From Hyaloperonospora brassicae (lineage: Eukaryota; Oomycota; Peronosporomycetes; Peronosporales; Peronosporaceae), in contig CANTFL010001462.1 of assembly GCA_947650285.1 (NCBI GenBank), forward strand, positions 124,001 through 188,000: a stretch of 64,000 bases of DNA. Direction: 5' to 3'. Below the pieces are notes generated by a model. The model saw nothing but the letters and a program-made list of their open reading frames with translations. It was not told the origin of the DNA and searched no databases. The position numbers and the translations under genes are program-made. This document shows positions 25,173-38,637 of this stretch, in pieces (position 1 is the first letter of the stretch; the number at the start of each line of letters is the position of its first letter).

Positions 25173-25857
25173 ACGCTTTGCTTCGCCCGCGGTACCCGCT
25201 GCGACGGATTGTTCACGAACATGCCGACAAGTCTTTCCGTGCCGTTTCCTCACCGCATTACCTACGATCGAGAGATTCTTTCGTGAGCTCTTGACGTACA
25301 TCGCATACCGCACACCTTCGGGTCATCGAAAGGCTGATAAACCGACCCGACAACTACGAAGGACGCACGGAGCTGCTTTTAAGGCTTGCTATCTCTGTAT
25401 ATGAACAACGCTTTCGACATAATGACACGTCAGTAAAGAGACAGATGGAATGGTGTCTACGTTGCGAAACAGGCGAAAACGACGCTTTTCGTTTTAGGAT
25501 CAGTCTCGAAGTCAGAAATCGAAGTCACAAGTCGAAGTCAAAAGTACTTGGTTGATCGCTCGTCTTCACGTCAACTACGTCATTTACCAAATAGCAAATA
25601 CCTTTCACGAGATTCGGCATCGGCTTATTCGCATCCCTGTTGCTCTATTCTCGAAAGCATGACCGCAGCAACCGGGTGATCGCGATTGTGCAAGCGACAT
25701 ATCGTGGTCATGTTCAGTTGGCTGATCATGGCAATACTTGAGTGCCAGGTGATGTGTATTGACGGACAGCACCTGAATGAGCTCGTTGGAGTGTATACCG
25801 TGGTTGTGTGAGTGAATAAAGCGTGTGAAAAGTGTAAACTGAACCAGTGGATGTTGC

Positions 25858-25929
25858 GGGCGCATAGCGCAGTGGTAGCGCGTCCGCTTTGCAAGCGGAA
25901 GGCCCCGGGTTCAATCCCCGGTGTGTCCA
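25858..25929 (+). tRNA. trnA(UGC): tRNA-Ala (UGC), copy 35
   Basis: Consensus sequence, 757-bp step. Confidence 0.96.
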
Positions 25930-26614
25930 ACGCTTTGCTTCGCCCGCGGTACCCGCTGCGACGGATCGTTCACGAACATGCCGACAAGTCTTTCCGTGCC
26001 GTTTCCTCACCGCATTACCTACGATCGAAAGATTCTTTCGTGAGCTCTTGTCGTACATCGCATACCGCACACCTTCGGGTCATCGAAAGGCTGATAAACC
26101 GACCCGACAACTACGAAGGACGCACGGAGCTGCTTTCAAGGCTTGCTATCTCTGTATATGAACAACGCTTTCGACATAATGACACGTCAGTAAAGAGACA
26201 GCTGGAATGGTGTCTACGTTGCGAAACAGGCGAAAACGACGCTTTTCGTTTTAGGATCAGTCTCGAAGTCAGAAATCGAAGTCACAAGTCGAAGTCACAA
26301 GTACTTGGTTGATCGCTCGTCTTCACGTCAACTACGTCATTTAACAAATAGCGAATACCTTTCACGAGATTCGGCATCGGCTTATTCGCATCCCTGTTGC
26401 TCTATTCTCGAAAGCATGACCGCAGCAACCGGGTGATCGCGATTGTGCAAGCGACATATCGTGGTCATGTTCAGTTGGCTGATCATGGCAATACTTGAGT
26501 GCCAGGTGATGTGTATTGACGGACAGCACCTGAATGAGCTCGTTGGAGTGTATACCGTGGTTGTGTGAGTGAATAAAGCGTGTGAAAAGTGTAAACTGAA
26601 CCAGTGGATGTTGC

Positions 26615-26686
26615 GGGCGCATAGCGCAGTGGTAGCGCGTCCGCTTTGCAAGCGGAAGGCCCCGGGTTCAATCCCCGGTGTGTCCA
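26615..26686 (+). tRNA. trnA(UGC): tRNA-Ala (UGC), copy 36
   Basis: Consensus sequence, 757-bp step. Its spacer switches to the short type. Confidence 0.96.
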
Positions 26687-27358
26687 ACGCTTTGCTTCGC
26701 CCGCGGTACCCGCTGCGACGGATTGTTCACGAACATGCCGACAAGTCTTTCCGTGCCGTTTCCTCACCGCATTACCTACGATCGAAAGATTCTTTCGTGA
26801 GCTCTTGTCGTACATCGCATACCGCACACCTTCGGGTCATCGAAAGACTGATAAACCGACCCGACGACTACGAATCACGCACGGAGCTGCTTTCAAGCCT
26901 TGCTAGCTCTGTATATGAGCAACGCTTTCGACATAATGACACGTCATTGAAGAGACAGCCGAAATGGTGTCTACGTTGCGAAACAGGCTGAAACGACGCT
27001 TTTCGTTTTGAGCTCAGTCTCAAAGTCACAAGTCGAAGTCACAAGTACTTGATCCATCGCTCGTCTTCACGTCAACTACATCATCCAACAAATAGCGAAT
27101 ACCTTCTACGAGATTCGGTATCGGCTTATTCGCATCTCTGTTGCTCTATTCTCGACAGCATGACCGCAGCAACCGGGTGATCGCGATTGTGCAAGCGATA
27201 TATCGTGGTCATGTTCAGTTGGCTGATCATGGCAATACTTGAGTGCCAGGTGATGTGTATTGACGGACAGCACCTGAATGAGCTCGTTGGAGTGTATACC
27301 GTGGTTGTGTGAGTGAATAAAGCGTGTGAAAACTGTAAACTACACCAGTGGATGTTGC

Positions 27359-27430
27359 GGGCGCATAGCGCAGTGGTAGCGCGTCCGCTTTGCAAGCGGA
27401 AGGCCCCGGGTTCAATCCCCGGTGTGTCCA
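27359..27430 (+). tRNA. trnA(UGC): tRNA-Ala (UGC), copy 37
   Basis: Consensus sequence, 744-bp step. The rare leader (aaactgtaaactacacc) is shared only with copy 47. Confidence 0.96.
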
Positions 27431-28101
27431 ACGCTTTGCTTCGCCCGCGGTACCCGCTGCGACGGATTGTTCACGAACATGCCGACAAGTCTTTCCGTGC
27501 CGTTTCCTCACCGCATTACCTACGATCGAAAGATCCTTTCGTGAGCTCTTGTCGTACATCGCATACCGCACACCTTCGGGTCATAGAAACACTGACAAAC
27601 CGACCCGACGACTACGAGTCGCGCACGGAGCTGCTTTCAAGCCTTGCTAGCTCTGTATATGAGCAACGCCTCGACATAATGACACGTCATTGACGAGACA
27701 GCCGAAATGGTGTCTACGTTGCGAAACAGGCTGAAACGACGCTTTTCGTTTTGAGCTCAGCCTCAAAGTCACAAGTCGAAGTCAAACGTACTTGATCGAT
27801 CTCTCGTCTTCACGTCAACTACATCATCCAACAAATAGCGAATACCTTTCACGAGATTCGGTATCGGCCTATTCGCATCTCTGTTGATCTATCATCGACA
27901 GCATGACCGCAGCAACCGGCTGATTGCGATTGTGCGTGCGACATATCGTGATCACGTCCAGTTAGCTGATCTTGGCAATACTTGAGTGCCAGGTGATGTG
28001 TATCGACGGACAGCACCTGAATCAGCTCGCTGGAGTGTATATCGTGGTTGTGTGAGTCAATATAGCGTGTGAAAAGTGTAAACTGAACCAGTGGATGTTG
28101 C

Positions 28102-28173
28102 GGGCGCATAGCGCAGTGGTAGCGCGTCCGCTTTGCAAGCGGAAGGCCCCGGGTTCAATCCCCGGTGTGTCCA
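28102..28173 (+). tRNA. trnA(UGC): tRNA-Ala (UGC), copy 38
   Basis: Consensus sequence, 743-bp step. The leader has AATATAG instead of AATAAAG. Confidence 0.96.
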
Positions 28174-28859
28174 ACGCTTTGCTTCACCCTCGGTACCCGC
28201 TGCGACGGATCGTTCACGAACATGCCGACAAGTCTTTCCGTTCCGTTTCCTTATCGCATTACCTATGATCGAAAGATTCTTTCGTGAGCTCTTGTCGTAC
28301 ATCGCATACCGCACACCTTCGGGTCATCGAAAGACTGATAAACCGACCCGACAACTACGAATCACGCACGGAGCTGCTTTTAAGGCTTGCTATCTCTGTA
28401 TATGAACAACGCTTTCGACATAATGACACGTCAGTAAAGAGACAGATGGAATGGTGTCTACGTTGCGAAACAGGCGAAAACGACGCTTTTCGTTTTAGGA
28501 TCAGTCTCGAAGTCAGAAATCGAAGTCACAAGTCGAAGTCACAAGTACTTGGTTGATCGCTCGTCTTCACGTCAACTACGTCATTTACCAAATAGCGAAT
28601 ACCTTCTACGAGATTCGGTATCGGCTTATTCGTATCTCTGTTGCTCTATCATCGACAGCATGACCGCAGCAACCGGCTGATCGCGATTGTGCGTGCGACA
28701 TATCGTGATCACGTCCAGTTGGCTGATCATGGCAATACTTGAGTGCCAGGTGATGTGTATCGACGGACAGCACCTGAACCAGCTCGTTGGAGTGTATACC
28801 GTGGTTGTTTGAGTCAATAAAGCGTGGTGAAAAGTGTAAGCTGAACTAGTCCATGTTGC

Positions 28860-28931
28860 GGGCGCATAGCGCAGTGGTAGCGCGTCCGCTTTGCAAGCGG
28901 AAGGCCCCGGGTTCAATCCCCGGTGTGTCCA
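28860..28931 (+). tRNA. trnA(UGC): tRNA-Ala (UGC), copy 39
   Basis: Consensus sequence, 758-bp step. Confidence 0.96.
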
Positions 28932-29602
28932 ACGCTTTGCTTCACCCGCGGTACCCGCTGCGACGGATCTTTCACGAACATGCCGACAAGTCTTTCCGTG
29001 CCGTTTCCTTATTGCATTACCTATGATCGAAAGATTCTTTCGTGAGCTCTTGTCGTACATCACATACCGCACACCTTCGGGTCATCGAAACACTGACAAA
29101 CCGACCCGACGACTACGAAGCACGCACGGAGCTGCTTTCAAGCCTTGCTAGCTCTGTATATGAGCAACGCCTCGACATAGTGACACGTCATTGACGAGAC
29201 AGCCGGAATGGTGTCTACGTTGCGAAACAGGCTGAAACGACGCTTTTCGTTTTGAGCACAGTCTCAAAGTCACAAGTCGAAGTCACAAGTACTTGGTTGA
29301 TCGCTCGTCTTCACGTCAACTACGTCATTTAACAAATAGTGAATACCTTTCACGAGATTTGGCATCGGCTTATTCGCATATCTGTTGCTCTATTCTCGAA
29401 AGCATGACCGCAGCAACCGGGTGATCGCGATTGTGCAAGCGACATATCGTGGTCATGTTCAGTTGGCTGATCATGGCAATACTTGAGTGCCAGGTGATGT
29501 GTATTGACGGACAGCACCTGAATGAGCTCGTTGGAGTGTATACCGTGGTTGTGTGAGTCAATATAGCGTGTGAAAAGTGTAAACTGAACCAGTGGATGTT
29601 GC

Positions 29603-29674
29603 GGGCGTATAGCGCAGTGGTAACGCGTCCGCTTTGCAAGCGGAAGGCCCCGGGTTCAACCCCCGGTGTGTCCA
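29603..29674 (+). tRNA. trnA(UGC): tRNA-Ala (UGC), copy 40, three substitutions
   Basis: This is the most diverged copy (743-bp step). C6 to T at 29,608 turns a C:G acceptor pair into T:G. G22 to A at 29,623 breaks the inner D-stem pair (C13:A22). T59 to C at 29,660 changes the T loop. Anticodon and G3:U70 are kept, so it may still be functional, but with a weaker fold. The leader has AATATAG. Confidence 0.88.
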
Positions 29675-30360
29675 ACGCTTTGCTTCGCCCGCGGTACCCG
29701 CTGCGACGGATTGTTCACGAACATGCCGACAAGTCTTTCCGTGCCGTTTCCTCACCGCATTACCTACGATCGAGAGATTCTTTCGTGAGCTCTTGACGTA
29801 CATCGCATACCGCACACCTTCGGGTCATCGAAAGACTGATAAACCGACCCGACAACTACGAATCACGCACGGAGCTGCTTTTAAGGCTTGCTATCTCTGT
29901 ATATGAACAACGCTTTCGACATAATGACACGTCAGTAAAGAGACAGATGGAATGGTGTCTACGTTGCGAAACAGGCGAAAACGACGCTTTTCGTTTTAGG
30001 ATCAGTCTCGAAGTCAGAAATCGAAGTCACAAGTCGAAGTCAAAAGTACTTGGTTGATCGCTCGTCTTCACGTCAACTACGTCATTTACCAAATAGCGAA
30101 TACCTTCTACGAGATTCGGTATCGGCTTATTCGTATCTCTGTTGCTCTATCATCGACAGCATGACCGCAGCAACCGGCTGATCGCGATTGTGCGTGCGAC
30201 ATATCGTGATCACGTCCAGTTGGCTGATCATGGCAATACTTGAGTGCCAGGTGATGTGTATCGACGGACAGCACCTGAATGAGCTCGTTGGAGTGTATAC
30301 CGTGGTTGTGTGAGTCAATAAAGCGTGGTGAAAAGTGTAAGCTGAACTAGTCCATGTTGC

Positions 30361-30432
30361 GGGCGCATAGCGCAGTGGTAGCGCGTCCGCTTTGCAAGCG
30401 GAAGGCCCCGGGTTCAATCCCCGGTGTGTCCA
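30361..30432 (+). tRNA. trnA(UGC): tRNA-Ala (UGC), copy 41
   Basis: Consensus sequence, 758-bp step. Confidence 0.96.
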
Positions 30433-31119
30433 ACGCTTTGCTTCACCCGCGGTACCCGCTGCGACGGATCTATCACGAACATGCCGACAAGTCTTTCCGT
30501 GCCGTTTCCTTATTGCATTACCTATGATCGAAAGATTCTTTCGTGAGCTCTTGTCGTACATCGCATACCGCACACCTTCGGGTCATCGAAAGGCTGATAA
30601 ACCGACCCGACAACTACGAAGGACGCACGGAGCTGCTTTCAAGCCTTGCTATCTCTGTATATGAACAACGCTTTCGACATAATGACACGTCAGTAAAGAG
30701 ACAGCTGGAATGTTGTCTACATTCCGAAAAAGGCTAAAACGACGCTTTTCGTTTTAGGATCAGTCTCGAAGTCAGAAATCGAAGTCACAAGTCGAAGTCA
30801 CAAGTACTTGGTTGATCGCTCGTCTCCACGTCAACTACGTCATTTAACAAATAGCGAATACCTTTCACGAGATTCGGTATCGGCTTATTCGCATCTCTGT
30901 TGCTCTATTCATCGAAAGCATGACCGCAGCAACCGGCTGATCGCGATTGTGCAAGCGACATATCGTGGTCATGTTCAGTTGGCTGATCATGGCAATACTT
31001 GAGTGCCAGGTGATGTGTATCGACGGACAGCACCTGAATGAGCTCGTTGGAGTGTATACCGTGGTTGTGTGAGTCAATAAAGCGTGGTGAAAAGTGTAAG
31101 CTGAACTAGTCCATGTTGC

Positions 31120-31191
31120 GGGCGCATAGCGCAGTGGTAGCGCGTCCGCTTTGCAAGCGGAAGGCCCCGGGTTCAATCCCCGGTGTGTCCA
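31120..31191 (+). tRNA. trnA(UGC): tRNA-Ala (UGC), copy 42
   Basis: Consensus sequence, 759-bp step. Confidence 0.96.
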
Positions 31192-31862
31192 ACGCTTTGC
31201 TTCACCCGCGGTACCCGCTGCGACGGATCTATCACGAACATGCCGACAAGTCTTTCCGTGCCGTTTCCTTATTGCATTACCTATGATCGAAAGATTCTTT
31301 CGTGAGCTCTTGTCGTACATCACATACCGCACACCTTCGGGTCATCGAAACACTGACAAACCGACCCGACGACTACGAAGCACGCACGGAGCTGCTTTCA
31401 AGCCTTGCTAGCTCTGTATATGAGCAACGCCTCGACATAGTGACACGTCATTGACGAGACAGCCGGAATGGTGTCTACGTTGCGAAACAGGCTGAAACGA
31501 CGCTTTTCGTTTTGAGCTCAGTCTCAAAGTCACAAGTCGAAGTCACAAGTACTTGGTTGATCGCTCGTCTTCACGTCAACTACGTCATTTAACAAATAGT
31601 GAATACCTTTCACGAGATTTGGCATCGGCTTATTCGCATATCTGTTGCTCTATTCTCGAAAGCATGACCGCAGCAACCGGGTGATCGCGATTGTGCAAGC
31701 GACATATCGTGGTCATGTTCAGTTGGCTGATCATGGCAATACTTGAGTGCCAGGTGATGTGTATTGACGGACAGCACCTGAATGAGCTCGTTGGAGTGTA
31801 TACCGTGGTTGTGTGAGTCAATATAGCGTGTGAAAAGTGTAAACTGAACCAGTGGATGTTGC

Positions 31863-31934
31863 GGGCGCATAGCGCAGTGGTAACGCGTCCGCTTTGCAAG
31901 CGGAAGGCCCCGGGTTCAATCCCCGGTGTGTCCA
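31863..31934 (+). tRNA. trnA(UGC): tRNA-Ala (UGC), copy 43, D-stem variant
   Basis: G22 to A at 31,883 gives a C13:A22 mismatch in the D stem; the rest is consensus. 743-bp step. The leader has AATATAG. Confidence 0.92.
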
Positions 31935-32619
31935 ACGCTTTGCTTCGCCCGCGGTACCCGCTGCGACGGATTGTTCACGAACATGCCGACAAGTCTTTCC
32001 GTGCCGTTTCCTCACCGCATTACCTACGATCGAGAGATTCTTTCGTGATCTCTTGACGTACATCGCATACCGCACACCTTCGGGTCATCGAAAGGCTGAT
32101 AAACCGACCCGACAACTACGAAGGACTCACGGAGCTGCTTTTAAGGCTTGCTATCTCTGTATATGAACAACGCTTTCGACATAATGACACGTCAGTAAAG
32201 AGACAGATGGAATGGTGTCTACGTTGCGAAACAGGCGAAAACGACGCTTTTCGTTTTAGGATCAGTCTCGAAGTCAGAAATCGAAGTCACAAGTCGAAGT
32301 CAAAAGTACTTGGTTGATCGCTCGTCTTCACGTCAACTACGTCATTTACCAAATAGCGAATACCTTTCACGAGATTCGGCATCGGCTTATTCGCATCCCT
32401 GTTGCTCTATTCTCGAAAGCATGACCGCAGCAACCGGGTGATCGCGATTGTGCAAGCGACATATCGTGGTCATGTTCAGTTGGCTGATCATGGCAATATT
32501 TGAGTGCCAGGTGATGTGTATTGACGGACAGCACCTGAATGAGCTCGTTGGAGTGTATACCGTGGTTGTGTGAGTGAATAAAGCGTGTGAAAAGTGTAAA
32601 CTGAACCAGTGGATGTTGC

Positions 32620-32691
32620 GGGCGCATAGCGCAGTGGTAGCGCGTCCGCTTTGCAAGCGGAAGGCCCCGGGTTCAATCCCCGGTGTGTCCA
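32620..32691 (+). tRNA. trnA(UGC): tRNA-Ala (UGC), copy 44
   Basis: Consensus sequence, 757-bp step. Confidence 0.96.
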
Positions 32692-33376
32692 ACGCTTTGC
32701 TTCGCCCGCGGTACCCGCTGCGACGGATTGTTCACGAACATGCCGACAAGTCTTTCCGTGCCGTTTCCTCACCGCATTACCTACGATCGAAAGATTCTTT
32801 CGTGAGCTCTTGACGTACATCGCATACCGCACACCTTCGGGTCATCGAAAGGCTGATAAACCGACCCGACAACTACGAAGGACGCACGGAGCTGCTTTCA
32901 AGGCTTGCTATCTCTGTATATGAACAACGCTTTCGACATAATGACACGTCAGTAAAGAGACAGCTGGAATGTTGTCTACATTCCGAAACAGGCGAAAACG
33001 ACGCTTTTCGTTTTAGGATCAGTCTCGAAGTCAGAAATCGAAGTCACAAGTCGAAGTCAAAAGTACTTGGTTGATCGCTCGTCTTCACGTCAACTACGTC
33101 ATTTAACAAATAGCGAATACCTTTCACGAGATTCGGCATCGGCTTATTCGCATCCCTGTTGCTCTATTCTCGAAAGCATGACCGCAGCAACCGGCTGATC
33201 GCGATTGTGCAAGCGATATATCTTGGTCATGTTCAGTTGGCTGATCATGGCAATACTTGAGTGCCAGGTGATGTGTATTGACGGACGGCACCTGAATGAG
33301 CTCGTTGGAGTGTATACCGTGGTTGTGTGAGTGAATATAGCGTGTGAAAAGTGTAAACTGAACCAGTGGATGTTGC

Positions 33377-33448
33377 GGGCGCATAGCGCAGTGGTAACGC
33401 GTCCGCTTTGCAAGCGGAAGGCCCCGGGTTCAATCCCCGGTGTGTCCA
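33377..33448 (+). tRNA. trnA(UGC): tRNA-Ala (UGC), copy 45, D-stem variant
   Basis: Same G22 to A change as copy 43, here at 33,397; AATATAG leader; 757-bp step. Confidence 0.92.
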
Positions 33449-34133
33449 ACGCTTTGCTTCGCCCGCGGTACCCGCTGCGACGGATTGTTCACGAACATGC
33501 CGACAAGTCTTTCCGTGCCGTTTCCTCACCGCATTACCTACGATCGAGAGATTCTTTCGTGAGCTCTTGACGTACATCGCATACCGCACACCTTCGGGTC
33601 ATCGAAAGGCTGATAAACCGACCCGACAACTACGAAGGACTCACGGAGCTGCTTTTAAGGCTTGCTATCTCTGTATATGAACAACGCTTTCGACATAATG
33701 ACACGTCAGTAAAGAGACAGCTGGAATGGTGTCTACGTTGCGAAACAGGCGAAAACGACGCTTTTCGTTTTAGGATCAGTCTCGAAGTCAGAAATCGAAG
33801 TCACAAGTCGAAGTCAAAAGTACTTGGTTGATCGCTCGTCTTCACGTCAACTACGTCATTTAACAAATAGTGAATACCTTTCACGAGATTCGGCATCGGC
33901 TTATTCGCATCCCTGTTGCTCTATTCTCGACAGCATGACCGCAGCAACCGGGTGATCGCGATTGTGCAAGCGATATATCGTGGTCATGTTCAGTTGGCTG
34001 ATCATGGCAATACTTGAGTGCCAGGTGATGTGTATTGACGGACAGCACCTGAATGAGCTCGTTGGAGTGTATACCGTGGTTGTGTGAGTGAATAAAGCGT
34101 GTGAAAAGTGTAAACTGAACCAGTGGATGTTGC

Positions 34134-34205
34134 GGGCGCATAGCGCAGTGGTAGCGCGTCCGCTTTGCAAGCGGAAGGCCCCGGGTTCAATCCCCGGTGT
34201 GTCCA
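34134..34205 (+). tRNA. trnA(UGC): tRNA-Ala (UGC), copy 46
   Basis: Consensus sequence, 757-bp step. Confidence 0.96.
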
Positions 34206-34876
34206 ACGCTTTGCTTCGCCCGCGGTACCCGCTGCGACGGATCTTTCACGAACATGCCGACAAGTCTTTCCGTGCCGTTTCCTTATTGCATTACCTATGA
34301 TCGAAAGATTCTTTCGTGAGCTCTTGTCGTACATCACATACCGCACACCTTCGGGTCATCGAAACACTGACAAACCGACCCGACGACTACGAAGCACGCA
34401 CGGAGCTGCTTTCAAGCCTTGCTAGCTCTGTATATGAGCAACGCCTCGACATAGTGACACGTCATTGACGAGACAGCCGGAATGGTGTCTACGTTGCGAA
34501 ACAGGCTGAAACGACGCTTTTCGTTTTGAGCACAGTCTCAAAGTCACAAGTCGAAGTCACAAGTACTTGGTTGATCGCTCGTCTTCACGTCAACTACGTC
34601 ATTTAACAAATAGTGAATACCTTTCACGAGATTTGGCATCGGCTTATTCGCATATCTGTTGCTCTATTCTCGACAGCATGACCGCAGCAACCGGGTGATC
34701 GCGATTGTGCAAGCGATATATCGTGGTCATGTTCAGTTGGCTGATCATGGCAATACTTGAGTGCCAGGTGATGTGTATTGACGGACAGCACCTGAATGAG
34801 CTCGTTGGAGTGTATACCGTGGTTGTGTGAGTGAATAAAGCGTGTGAAAACTGTAAACTACACCAGTGGATGTTGC

Positions 34877-34948
34877 GGGCGCATAGCGCAGTGGTAGCGC
34901 GTCCGCTTTGCAAGCGGAAGGCCCCGGGTTCAATCCCCGGTGTGTCCA
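34877..34948 (+). tRNA. trnA(UGC): tRNA-Ala (UGC), copy 47
   Basis: Consensus sequence, 743-bp step. Leader and spacer match copy 37. Confidence 0.96.
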
Positions 34949-35620
34949 ACGCTTTGCTTCGCCCGCGGTACCCGCTGCGACGGATTGTTCACGAACATGC
35001 CGACAAGTCTTTCCGTGCCGTTTCCTCACCGCATTACCTACGATCGAAAGATTCTTTCGTGAGCTCTTGTCGTACATCGCATACCGCACACCTTCGGGTC
35101 ATCGAAAGACTGACAAACCGACCCGACGACTACGAGTCGCGCACGGAGCTGCTTTCAAGCCTTGCTAGCTCTGTATATGAGCAACGCCTCGACATAATGA
35201 CACGTCATTGACGAGACAGCCGAAATGGTGTCTACGTTGCGAAACAGGCTGAAACGACGCTTTTCGTTTTGAGCTCAGCCTCAAAGTCACAAGTCGAAGT
35301 CAAACGTACTTGATCGATCTCTCGTCTTCACGTCAACTACATCATCCAACAAATAGCGAATACCTTTCACGAGATTCGTTATCGGCCTATTCGCATCTCT
35401 GTTGATCTATCATCGACAGCATGACCGCAGCAACCGGCTGATTGCGATTGTGCGTGCGACATATCGTGATCACGTCCAGTTAGCTGATCTTGGCAATACT
35501 TGAGTGCCAGGTGATGTGTATCGACGGACAGCACCTGAATCAGCTCGTTGGAGTGTATATCGTGGTTGTGTGAGTCAATAAAGCGTGTGAAAACTGTAAA
35601 TCTGAACTAGTCCATGTTGC

Positions 35621-35692
35621 GGGCGCATAGCGCAGTGGTAGCGCGTCCGCTTTGCAAGCGGAAGGCCCCGGGTTCAATCCCCGGTGTGTCCA
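35621..35692 (+). tRNA. trnA(UGC): tRNA-Ala (UGC), copy 48
   Basis: Consensus sequence, 744-bp step. Confidence 0.96.
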
Positions 35693-36379
35693 ACGCTTTG
35701 CTTCGCCCGCGGTACCCGCTGCGACGGATCGTTCACGAACATGCCGACAAGTCTTTCCGTTCCGTTTCCTCATCGCATTACCTACGATCGAAAGATTCTT
35801 TCGTGAGCTCTTGTCGTACATCGCATACCGCACACCTTCGGGTCATCGAAAGACTGATAAACCGACCCGACAACTACGAATCACGCACGGAGCTGCTTTC
35901 AAGGCTTGCTATCTCTGTATATGAACAACGCTCTCGACATAATGACACGTCAGTGAAGAGACAGCTGGAATGGTGTCTACGTTGCGAAACAGGCTGAAAA
36001 CGACGCTTTTCGTTTTAGGATCAGTCTCGAAGTCAGAAATCGAAGTCACAAGTCGAAGTCAAAAGTACTTGGTTGATCGCTCGTCTTCACGTCAACTACG
36101 TCATCTAACAAATAGCGAATACCTTTCACGAGATTCGGTATCGGCTTATTCGCATCTCTGTTGCTCTATCATCGACAGCATGACCGCAGCAACCGGCTGA
36201 TCGCGATTGTGCGTGCGACATATCGTGATCACGTCCAGTTGGCTGATCATGGCAATACTTGAGTGCCAGGTGATGTGTATCGACGGACAGCACCTGAATC
36301 AGCTCGTTGGAGTGTATACCGTGGTTGTGTGAGTCAATAAAGCGTGGTGAAAAGTGTAAGCTGAACTAGTCCATGTTGC

Positions 36380-36451
36380 GGGCGCATAGCGCAGTGGTAG
36401 CGCGTCCGCTTTGCAAGCGGAAGGCCCCGGGTTCAATCCCCGGTGTGTCCA
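36380..36451 (+). tRNA. trnA(UGC): tRNA-Ala (UGC), copy 49
   Basis: Consensus sequence, 759-bp step. Confidence 0.96.
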
Positions 36452-37137
36452 ACGCTTTGCTTCGCCCGCGGTACCCGCTGCGACGGATCGTTCACGAACA
36501 TGCCGACAAGTCTTTCCGTGCCGTTTCCTTATCGCATTACCTATGATCGAAAGATTCTTTCGTGAGCTCTTGTCGTACATCGCATACCGCACACCTTCGG
36601 GTCATCGAAAGACTGATAAACCGACCCGACAACTACGAATCACGCACGGAGCTGCTTTCAAGGCTTGCTATCTCTGTATATGAACAACGCTTTCGACATA
36701 ATGACACGTCAGTAAAGAGACAGATGGAATGGTGTCTACGTTGCGAAACAGGCGAAAACGACGCTTTTCGTTTTAGGATCAGTCTCGAAGTCAGAAATCG
36801 AAGTCACAAGTCGAAGTCAAAAGTACTTGGTTGATCGCTCGTCTTCACGTCAACTACGTCATTTACCAAATAGCGAATACCTTCTACGAGATTCGGTATC
36901 GGCTTATTCGTATCTCTGTTGCTCTATCATCGACAGCATGACCGCAGCAACCGGCTGATCGCGATTGTGCGTGCGACATATCGTGATCACGTCCAGTTGG
37001 CTGATCATGGCAATACTTGAGTGCCAGGTGATGTGTATCGACGGACAGCACCTGAACCAGCTCGTTGGAGTGTATACCGTGGTTGTGTGAGTCAATAAAG
37101 CGTGGTGAAAAGTGTAAGCTGAACTAGTCCATGTTGC

Positions 37138-37209
37138 GGGCGCATAGCGCAGTGGTAGCGCGTCCGCTTTGCAAGCGGAAGGCCCCGGGTTCAATCCCCG
37201 GTGTGTCCA
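37138..37209 (+). tRNA. trnA(UGC): tRNA-Ala (UGC), copy 50
   Basis: Consensus sequence, 758-bp step. Its spacer is the last short one in the array. Confidence 0.96.
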
Positions 37210-37880
37210 ACGCTTTGCTTCGCCCGCGGTACCCGCTGCGACGGATCTTTCACGAACATGCCGACAAGTCTTTCCGTGCCGTTTCCTTATTGCATTACCT
37301 ATGATCGAAAGATTCTTTCGTGAGCTCTTGTCGTACATCACATACCGCACACCTTCGGGTCATCGAAACACTGATAAACCGACCCGACGACTACGAAGCA
37401 CGCACGGAGCTGCTTTCAAGCCTTGCTAGCTCTGTATATGAGCAACGCCTCGACATAGTGACACGTCATTGACGAGACAGCCGGAATGGTGTCTACGTTG
37501 CGAAACAGGCTGAAACGACGCTTTTCGTTTTGAGCTCAGTCTCAAAGTCACAAGTCGAAGTCACAAGTACTTGGTTGATCGCTCGTCTTCACGTCAACTA
37601 CGTCATTTACCAAATAGCGAATACCTTTCACGAGATTCGGCATCGGCTTATTCGCATCCCTGTTGCTCTATTCTCGAAAGCATGACCGCAGCAACCGGGT
37701 GATCGCGATTGTGCAAGCGACATATCGTGGTCATGTTCAGTTGGCTGATCATGGCAATACTTGAGTGCCAGGTGATGTGTATTGACGGACAGCACCTGAA
37801 TGAGCTCGTTGGAGTGTATACCGTGGTTGTGTGAGTGAATAAAGCGTCTGAAAAGTGTAAACTAAACCAGTGGATGTTGC

Positions 37881-37952
37881 GGGCGCATAGCGCAGTGGTA
37901 GCGCGTCCGCTTTGCAAGCGGAAGGCCCCGGGTTCAACCCCCGGTGTGTCCA
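37881..37952 (+). tRNA. trnA(UGC): tRNA-Ala (UGC), copy 51, T-loop variant
   Basis: T59 to C gives T loop TTCAACC and B box GGTTCAACCCC; both remain within consensus. 743-bp step. The leader gcgtctgaaaag is shared with copy 52. Confidence 0.94.
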
Positions 37953-38637
37953 ACGCTTTGCTTCGCCCGCGGTACCCGCTGCGACGGATTGTTCACGAAC
38001 ATGCCGACAAGTCTTTCCGTGCCGTTTCCTCACCGCATTACCTACGATCGAAAGATTCTTTCGTGAGCTCTTGTCGTACATCGCATACCGCACACCTTCG
38101 GGTCATCGAAAGGCTGATAAACCGACCCGACAACTACGAAGGACTCACGGAGCTGCTTTCAAGGCTTGCTATCTCTGTATATGAACAACGCTTTCGACAT
38201 AATGACACGTCAGTAAAGAGACAGATGGAATGGTGTCTACGTTGCGAAACAGGCGAAAACGACGCTTTTCGTTTTAGGATCAGTCTCGAAGTCAGAAATC
38301 GAAGTCACAAGTCGAAGTCAAAAGTACTTGGTTGATCGCTCGTCTTCACGTCAACTACGTCATTTACCAAATAGCGAATACCTTTCACGAGATTCGGCAT
38401 CGGCTTATTCGCATCCCTGTTGCTCTATTCTCGAAAGCATGACCGCAGCAACCGGGTGATCGCGATTGTGCAAGCGACATATCGTGGTCATGTTCAGTTG
38501 GCTGATCATGGCAATACTTGAGTGCCAGGTGATGTGTATTGACGGACAGCACCTGAATGAGCTCGTTGGAGTGTATACCGTGGTTGTGTGAGTGAATAAA
38601 GCGTCTGAAAAGTGTAAACTAAACCAGTGGATGTTGC

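Larger units (their letters stand above)
26615..37952 (+). repeat. Mixed-period zone of the tRNA array
   Basis: Between copies 36 and 51 seven of fifteen steps are short (743/744 bp) and the rest are 757-759 bp. Elsewhere long blocks have one length. Copies 37 and 47, 7,518 bp apart, share a rare leader (gaaaactgtaaactacacc) and a rare spacer version, and copies 40 and 51 share a T-loop substitution. This suggests a duplicated multi-unit segment, later altered by gain of a unit. Four of the six variant tRNA copies that exist lie wholly inside this zone and the other two directly follow it. Confidence 0.8.
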
